A DNA stretch of 19,287 nt from Bacillota bacterium (GTDB lineage: Bacteria; Bacillota_I; Bacilli_A; Erysipelotrichales; Erysipelotrichaceae): positions 1 to 19,287 of the forward strand of contig JAEWGY010000092.1 in NCBI GenBank assembly GCA_023388035.1, given 5' to 3'. A program made the position numbers and the translations under genes. The notes beneath the pieces are model-generated. The model made no database searches and was not told the origin of the DNA. It saw nothing but the letters and a program-made list of their open reading frames with translations. Shown here one piece after another: positions 15,286-19,287 of the stretch; the stretch's first letter is position 1; each line of letters opens with the position of its first letter.

Positions 15286-16359
15286 TCATTTTTCTAATAA
15301 TATTCTAACATGTTTTAAGCCTTTTAAACTTAGATCATATACTCTAATCTTTTCGTTCTTAATAACATAACCTTCTTCAATTAATTTATTTATCCTAAGT
15401 CTAATCTGCTGTTTAGACCATTTTAAATGCTTATCAATCTGATCGAAAGAGCGTTCATTTGGATTATTTAAATGATTAGCTAAATGAACCATTAAAATAT
15501 TATCATATAATCTTTTTTTAGTTGCCCGTCTTTCAATTAAACGGTAAATAATACCCTTAGGATTTATTAAAATGATAATTAAAAGAATTAAGAAACTTAA
15601 AAAAGCAACCGTACCAGAAATTGAAATATTATAGATAAAGGATAAATTATAACCTAAAATAGTTGTTATAAGAGTGAAAAATAAACTTAAAAAAATCATC
15701 ATTAAAAGATTTTTAGAAATTAAATAGGCACTGGCAGGTGGGATTACGATAAAGGCAATTACCAAAATAGCTCCTACCGCTTCAAAGGAAGCGATTATCG
15801 TTACTGAGCAAAGAGTCATTAAAATATAAAAAATAAACTTCGTTTTTATCCCTTTTAAAATAGCAAATTCATTATCAAAACTTGAAACCTTTAACTGTTT
15901 ATAATAAATGATTATAAAGATTAAATTGAGTAGTAATATTGGAAAAAGTACCCAAACAATTTTAGGGATGCCTAAATAAGTATTAAATACCGCTACGATT
16001 GGATTACCCATTAAAACTGTATCGATCGATAATGGTGCATTTCTAAAAAAACGAGCAATTATAATAATCGAAATAGAAAAAAATAAAGGAAAGACAAAAC
16101 CTAAGGCATCATGTTTTTTAAATTTAGCTTTATTAGCTAAAAATTCAACTAAGACAACTGTAAGTACACCAATTAGTGTAGCAGAGATTAAAAGCCAGTA
16201 AGAGCTTAGATTTCTAGTAAAAAAATAGGCAATTACAATACCGAGTAACACTGAATGAGAAAGTGCATCAGCAGTCATTGACATATTTCTTAATACTAGA
16301 AAATTACCAATGATACAACAAGCTAAAGCACTGCATAAAATAGTTAATAGTATATTCAT
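15286..16359 (-). CDS. Metal ABC transporter permease with a C-terminal winged-helix domain
   Basis: Membrane subunit of the ABC-3 (Mn/Zn/Fe uptake) family, 357 residues. Residues about 1-268 form the permease with roughly eight helices, including MSMTADALSHSVLLGIVIAY, SFEAVGAILVIAFIVIPPAS (about 191-210) and a typical ABC-3 core. After LINPKGIIYRLIERRATKKR a cytoplasmic domain of about 75 residues follows. It contains a helix-turn-helix-like stretch (SFDQIDKHLKWSKQQIRLRI, about 304-323), then LIEEGYVIKNEKIRVYDLS, which reads as recognition helix and wing. Comparable fusions occur in MntC/TroC-type permeases and, with a complete DtxR-type repressor, in chlamydial YtgCR. Here no DtxR dimerisation or metal domain is present. 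ATG 16359 lies three bases after the partner permease's stop, with AAAGG upstream. Confidence 0.9.
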   Translation of the reverse strand: MNILLTILCSALACCIIGNFLVLRNMSMTADALSHSVLLGIVIAYFFTRNLSSYWLLISATLIGVLTVVLVEFLANKAKFKKHDALGFVFPLFFSISIIIIARFFRNAPLSIDTVLMGNPIVAVFNTYLGIPKIVWVLFPILLLNLIFIIIYYKQLKVSSFDNEFAILKGIKTKFIFYILMTLCSVTIIASFEAVGAILVIAFIVIPPASAYLISKNLLMMIFLSLFFTLITTILGYNLSFIYNISISGTVAFLSFLILLIIILINPKGIIYRLIERRATKKRLYDNILMVHLANHLNNPNERSFDQIDKHLKWSKQQIRLRINKLIEEGYVIKNEKIRVYDLSLKGLKHVRILLEK

Positions 16360-16362
16360 AAT

Positions 16363-17220
16363 TTAAAACCTTTTACTTATTCTAAAAGCAGAATATTTAC
16401 CAATAAACATCGAAATAAAAGCGATTATTGACATAACAATTATAATACAAGGACCAGTTGCATAGCCATATGCTGAAATATAGGTTCCAATAATACAGGA
16501 TAATACAGAAACAAAGGGAGCGATCAGTAGTATTTTTTTAATGTCCTTACTATACTGATTAGCAATCATACAAGGTATAATCAAAAAAGATGAAATTAGG
16601 ATAACACCAACTGCTTTAAGACCAATTGAGATAACTAAAACCATCATAATTAATAAAACTGAATCGATAAAAACCTTTGAAATACCTAAGCTTACTGCAA
16701 AATTAATATCAAAGACACCAATTACAATCTGTCTATAAAATAGCAGTAAAATACTAACGATGATTAAGGTGAAAATAAAAATAACTAAAACATCACTATC
16801 CCTCATAAAAGATGTTTGACCAAAGATATAATGGGATAAGCCTGATTGACTAGCCTTCGTAAAGTTAGGATTACCTTGAATCAAAGTCTTAAGCATCATA
16901 CCTAAGCCAAAAAAACCAGAAAGTACAGCTGCTAATGCTGTATCAAAACTTAGTTTAGAATAATTTTTGATAATTTGAATACAAATATAGGCAATAATCG
17001 CAAAGGCACTAGCTCCTAAAAGTAAAATGAATGGATTTCTAGATAAACTTAAAATAAAAGCTAAAATTACTCCTGGATAAGTGGCGTGACTTAAGGAATC
17101 ACCTATTAATGATTGTCCTTTATAAAGACTAAATGAGCCTATTAGTGAAGATGAAATCGCAAGTAGAATCGAACCTAAAAGTGCTACTTGAAAGACCGGT
17201 GATTTAATTATTTCAAACAT
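16363..17220 (-). CDS. Metal ABC transporter permease
   Basis: ABC-3 family membrane subunit of 285 residues for import of manganese, zinc or iron. It has about eight hydrophobic helices, the hallmark SLIGDSLSHATYPGVILAF (about 37-55) and the late segment GLKAVGVILISSFLIIPCMI (about 200-219). It should pair with the following permease to form the channel. The start overlaps the ATPase gene by 8 bases and has a strong AAGGAG at proper spacing. Unlike its partner it has no cytoplasmic extension. Confidence 0.93.
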   Translation of the reverse strand: MFEIIKSPVFQVALLGSILLAISSSLIGSFSLYKGQSLIGDSLSHATYPGVILAFILSLSRNPFILLLGASAFAIIAYICIQIIKNYSKLSFDTALAAVLSGFFGLGMMLKTLIQGNPNFTKASQSGLSHYIFGQTSFMRDSDVLVIFIFTLIIVSILLLFYRQIVIGVFDINFAVSLGISKVFIDSVLLIMMVLVISIGLKAVGVILISSFLIIPCMIANQYSKDIKKILLIAPFVSVLSCIIGTYISAYGYATGPCIIIVMSIIAFISMFIGKYSAFRISKRF

Positions 17221-17929
17221 CTAAACGCTCCTTATAAGTTGCATTTAAAATATCGGGAGTCATATTTTTTATCGGACCGTGATATTTAATAAGTCGATTA
17301 ACCAAGATAACATCATCAAAATATTCATTTAAGGTATTTAAATCATGATGAACACAAATTATTGTCTTATTTTGATTTTCTTTTAAATCACGAATCTTAT
17401 TCATGATTATTTCTTCACTTTTCTTATCTACCCCAGCTAAGGGTTCATCCATAATTAAGAGATCAGCATTTTGAGCCAAGGCTCTTGCAATAAAAACCCG
17501 TTGTTTTTGACCACCTGATAAATCAGCAATATGGCGGTCCTTAAGTTCGTATAGATTCATCTGCTTCAAAGAATCTGCAGTTATTTCTTTATCTAATTTA
17601 CTGACTCTTTGAAATAGACGATTATGCTTATAACGTCCCATTAATACAACATCAAAAACTGAAATCGGAAAATCCCAATTAACACTAGAGTGCTGTGGCA
17701 CGTAAGCAATACGCTCTAAAACTTTTTTTAAAGGTTTATTAAAGAGTGTCACCTTACCTGAAACCGGCTTTAAAAAACCTAAGATACATTTAATTAAAGT
17801 TGATTTACCCGCTCCATTAGGTCCTACTATTGCACTTAGAGTATTTTCTTTTATTTCTAATTCAATATCCCATAAAACTGGATTGAGTCCATAAGCTGCG
17901 CTTAGATCTTCAACTTTGATGACACTCAT
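17213..17929 (-). CDS. Metal ABC transporter ATP-binding protein (MntB/TroB-like)
   Basis: Nucleotide-binding subunit of the metal importer, 238 residues. Walker A GPNGAGKST is at 36-44, the Q-loop segment reads YVPQHSSVNWDFPISVFDVV (about 75-94), which is characteristic of the Mn/Fe branch (MntB/SitB/TroB), and the signature LSGGQKQRVFIARAL, Walker B LLIMDEPLAGVD and the switch histidine in CVHHDL follow. ATG 17929 has GAGAGG upstream. The lipoprotein gene ends 18 bases before it, and its 3' end overlaps the permease gene by 8 bases. The Q-loop wording favours manganese or iron over zinc, but this does not prove the substrate. Confidence 0.94.
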   Translation of the reverse strand: MSVIKVEDLSAAYGLNPVLWDIELEIKENTLSAIVGPNGAGKSTLIKCILGFLKPVSGKVTLFNKPLKKVLERIAYVPQHSSVNWDFPISVFDVVLMGRYKHNRLFQRVSKLDKEITADSLKQMNLYELKDRHIADLSGGQKQRVFIARALAQNADLLIMDEPLAGVDKKSEEIIMNKIRDLKENQNKTIICVHHDLNTLNEYFDDVILVNRLIKYHGPIKNMTPDILNATYKERLDV

Positions 17930-17947
17930 AATAACCTCTCTTTCATT

Positions 17948-18886
17948 TTATTTTAAATTTTCACTGATTAATTTAGCGTTATGTAAAACCATATCAATGT
18001 AATTATCACCCTTCTGACCTTTTGGTGCTAGTGAATCAGATAATAGTTCAAATCCTTCACCACTTAAAACCTTAACTTCATGACCTAATTTATTAGCCTC
18101 TTCTTTTAATTTAAGGATTCGATCAGGATTAGTAGTTGATTCGGTGAAAATAGCTTTAATTTTATGATCTACAATAAATTTAACCGTTTTAATAATATCA
18201 GCTGTTGATACCTCTGCTTCAGTTGTTATACCTTGTGGTGAAACAGTTTCAATTTCATATTCTTTAGCAAAGTAACCAAATGCATCATGTGGGCTAACTA
18301 AATAACGATTTTCCTTTGGTATTGCACTAATTAATTCAAAGGCTTCTTTGCGCATATTATCAACTTTAGCAAGATAATCATTTAAGCGTTTAGTGATAGT
18401 TTCTTTATGATCTGGTAATTTCTCTATTAAACTATTTGCTAGAGTTGTAGTTGCTTGCTTATATAATTTAACATCAAACCAGAAGTGTGGATCATCTTCT
18501 ATTTTTCCATCTTCTTCAAATTCCTTAATATCAGCTTTATCAAAATCTTTAGAAACTAGTACTGCATTAATCGCTTCTAATTTATCAGCCATATGGCCTT
18601 CGAAATGCAAACCATGAGCAAAGACAATATCAGCTTTAGTTAATTTTGCAGCATCATTTGGTGTTAACTCATAAAGATGGGGATCTTCACCAATTGGAAT
18701 GATATTATCTAAATCTACAAGATCACTTGCTAGGATATTAACCATTTCCTCTAAAAACGGAGTAGTGGTTGTTACCTTTAATTTTGCTACACTTTGAGTA
18801 GCGTTATTATCTTTAGTTTCTGCTTTTTTATTTGAACAACCTAGCAGTAATAAAGATATAAGTAAAAGACATAAGAACTTTCTCAT
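17948..18886 (-). CDS. Metal-binding lipoprotein of the TroA/ZnuA family (cluster A-I)
   Basis: Solute-binding protein of 312 residues, tethered outside the cytoplasmic membrane. The signal sequence MRKFLCLLLISLLLLGC ends in a lipobox with C17 as the lipidation site, followed by a polar linker. Expected metal ligands are H70 (EDPHLYELTP), H134 (DDPHFWFD), H200 (SPHDAFGYF) and D284 (LLSDSLAP). The spacing is very close to that of TroA (His, His, His, Asp). The third ligand is His, not the Glu of PsaA/MntC-type manganese proteins. The acidic loop before H134 lacks the His-rich stretch common in ZnuA. Mn, Zn or Fe remain possible. The start has AAGGAGG and this is the first gene of the operon. 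Confidence 0.94.
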   Translation of the reverse strand: MRKFLCLLLISLLLLGCSNKKAETKDNNATQSVAKLKVTTTTPFLEEMVNILASDLVDLDNIIPIGEDPHLYELTPNDAAKLTKADIVFAHGLHFEGHMADKLEAINAVLVSKDFDKADIKEFEEDGKIEDDPHFWFDVKLYKQATTTLANSLIEKLPDHKETITKRLNDYLAKVDNMRKEAFELISAIPKENRYLVSPHDAFGYFAKEYEIETVSPQGITTEAEVSTADIIKTVKFIVDHKIKAIFTESTTNPDRILKLKEEANKLGHEVKVLSGEGFELLSDSLAPKGQKGDNYIDMVLHNAKLISENLK

Positions 18887-18919
18887 TTTTCCTCCTTGTT
18901 AGTCATAACTTACAAAATG

Positions 18920-18948
18920 ATTATACACAAAAATATTAATATATGCAA
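18920..18948 (-). promoter_or_regulatory. Promoter of the metal-uptake operon
   Basis: On the minus strand TTGCAT (18943-18948) is followed after exactly 17 bases by TATAAT (18920-18925). This leaves a short leader with AAGGAGG before the lipoprotein ATG at 18886. The -10 box is perfect and the -35 box matches the consensus at its first three positions. The surrounding AT-rich sequence might hold a metal-repressor site, but I could not recognise a specific MntR, Zur or Fur box. Confidence 0.6.
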
Positions 18949-18975
18949 TAAATATTATTATTTTCTAACAAAGAT

Positions 18976-19010
18976 TTAAAAAACACCTTTATTAACAAGG
19001 TGTTTTTTAA
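18976..19010 (-). terminator. Rho-independent terminator after the flavoprotein gene
   Basis: A 14-bp hairpin: its core AAAAAACACCTT (18978-18989) pairs with AAGGTGTTTTTT (18997-19008) around a seven-base loop, with two more A-T pairs at the base. Read on the minus strand, the stem ends in a T-run, so it terminates the flavoprotein gene, whose stop is 34 bases away. It separates that gene from the metal-operon promoter. Its symmetry would also let it work in the plus direction, where no gene needs it. Confidence 0.88.
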
Positions 19011-19043
19011 TTTTTATTCTTTTATTAACTCTCTAATTTTAAA

Positions 19044-19287
19044 TTATTCCATATCATTCATAGCACTTTCTGCAGCGATAATACCAAAAACCACAAAATC
19101 CGCAACAGCATTACCACCTAAACGATTAGCGCCATGAACACCTCCAGTTACTTCACCGGCAGCGTATAGGCCTTTAATAATAGTGTCATTTTCCCTTAGC
19201 ACTTGCGCTTTACTGTTAATTGAAATACCACCCATAGTATGATGGATACCTGGAGTAACCTTTAGGGCATAATATGGAGCCTTATCT
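19044..19287 (-). CDS. Flavocytochrome c / fumarate reductase-type flavoprotein, C-terminal end only
   Basis: The last 80 codons of a gene whose 5' part lies beyond the right edge. The frame is open from 19286 and reads DKAPYYALKVTPGIHHTMGG, then ISINSKAQVL, IIKGLYAAGEVTGGVHGAN and RLGGNAVADFVVFGIIAAESA. These are the conserved closing blocks of the FAD-binding domain of fumarate/urocanate reductase-like flavoproteins: the PGIHHTMGG substrate and flavin region and the LYAAGEVTGGVHGANRLGG flavin-binding segment. Any N-terminal FMN-binding domain, signal peptide or heme motif would be outside the window, so the acceptor (fumarate, urocanate or another enoate) and the cellular location cannot be told. 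The stop is followed by a strong hairpin terminator. Confidence 0.9.
   Translation of the reverse strand, partial: DKAPYYALKVTPGIHHTMGGISINSKAQVLRENDTIIKGLYAAGEVTGGVHGANRLGGNAVADFVVFGIIAAESAMNDME

Noticed and set aside
18926..18977. AT-rich dyads (AATATT/TATTATT-like) as a defined MntR or Zur operator
   Set aside because: Short palindromes are expected by chance in such AT-rich DNA, and none matches a known box well enough to name.

Overview
The window is AT-rich (roughly 30% GC by eye) and densely coding. It reads like the chromosome of a low-GC Gram-positive of the Bacilli/Mollicutes-related side of Firmicutes (Erysipelotrichia, Acholeplasmatales or RF39-type lineages fit; I cannot decide between them). 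Supporting signs are strong AGGAGG ribosome binding sites, a Bacilli-type glycyl-tRNA synthetase, the ybeY-cdd-era-recO-glyRS order, the mnmL-mnmM pair and TroABCD/MntABCD-type metal uptake genes. TGA is used as a stop and tryptophan is TGG, so the genetic code is the standard bacterial one.

Region 1 (1-12752, minus strand) is one nearly gapless series of 13 genes. In transcription order: leuS, scpA, scpB, mrp, an ABC-2 exporter (ATPase plus two permeases), a two-component system (response regulator, then histidine kinase), ybeY, cdd, era, recO and the start of glyRS, which runs off the left edge. Neighbours overlap or are 1-21 bases apart. No terminator is visible inside, so the set could be transcribed from the leuS promoter region, possibly with internal promoters. 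The exporter and two-component genes look like a self-contained envelope-stress or antimicrobial-export cassette wedged between housekeeping genes.

Region 2 (12753-15032, plus strand) is divergent from leuS. It holds mnmL (radical SAM), mnmM (methyltransferase), both tied to wobble uridine modification of tRNA, and a membrane-anchored protein that aligns with YkuE/YaeI-type calcineurin-like phosphoesterases but has lost essentially every metal ligand.

Region 3 (15022-18948, minus strand) is a metal ABC uptake operon of the Mn/Zn/Fe (TroABCD/MntABCD) type: lipoprotein, ATPase, permease, a second permease with a fused winged-helix domain, and a small GNAT-like acetyltransferase. A recognisable promoter precedes it. 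It ends at a hairpin shared with region 2, inside which both convergent reading frames stop.

Region 4 (19044-19287, minus strand) is the C-terminal end of a flavocytochrome c/fumarate reductase-type flavoprotein, followed by a strong hairpin terminator.

I see no rRNA, tRNA, CRISPR array, insertion sequence, phage gene or riboswitch. Most of the window is ordinary core genome. The most unusual items are the ligand-less phosphoesterase homologue, the permease-tethered winged helix, several core proteins missing canonical motifs (Mrp, RecO, Era, histidine kinase) and the hairpin that carries two stop codons.
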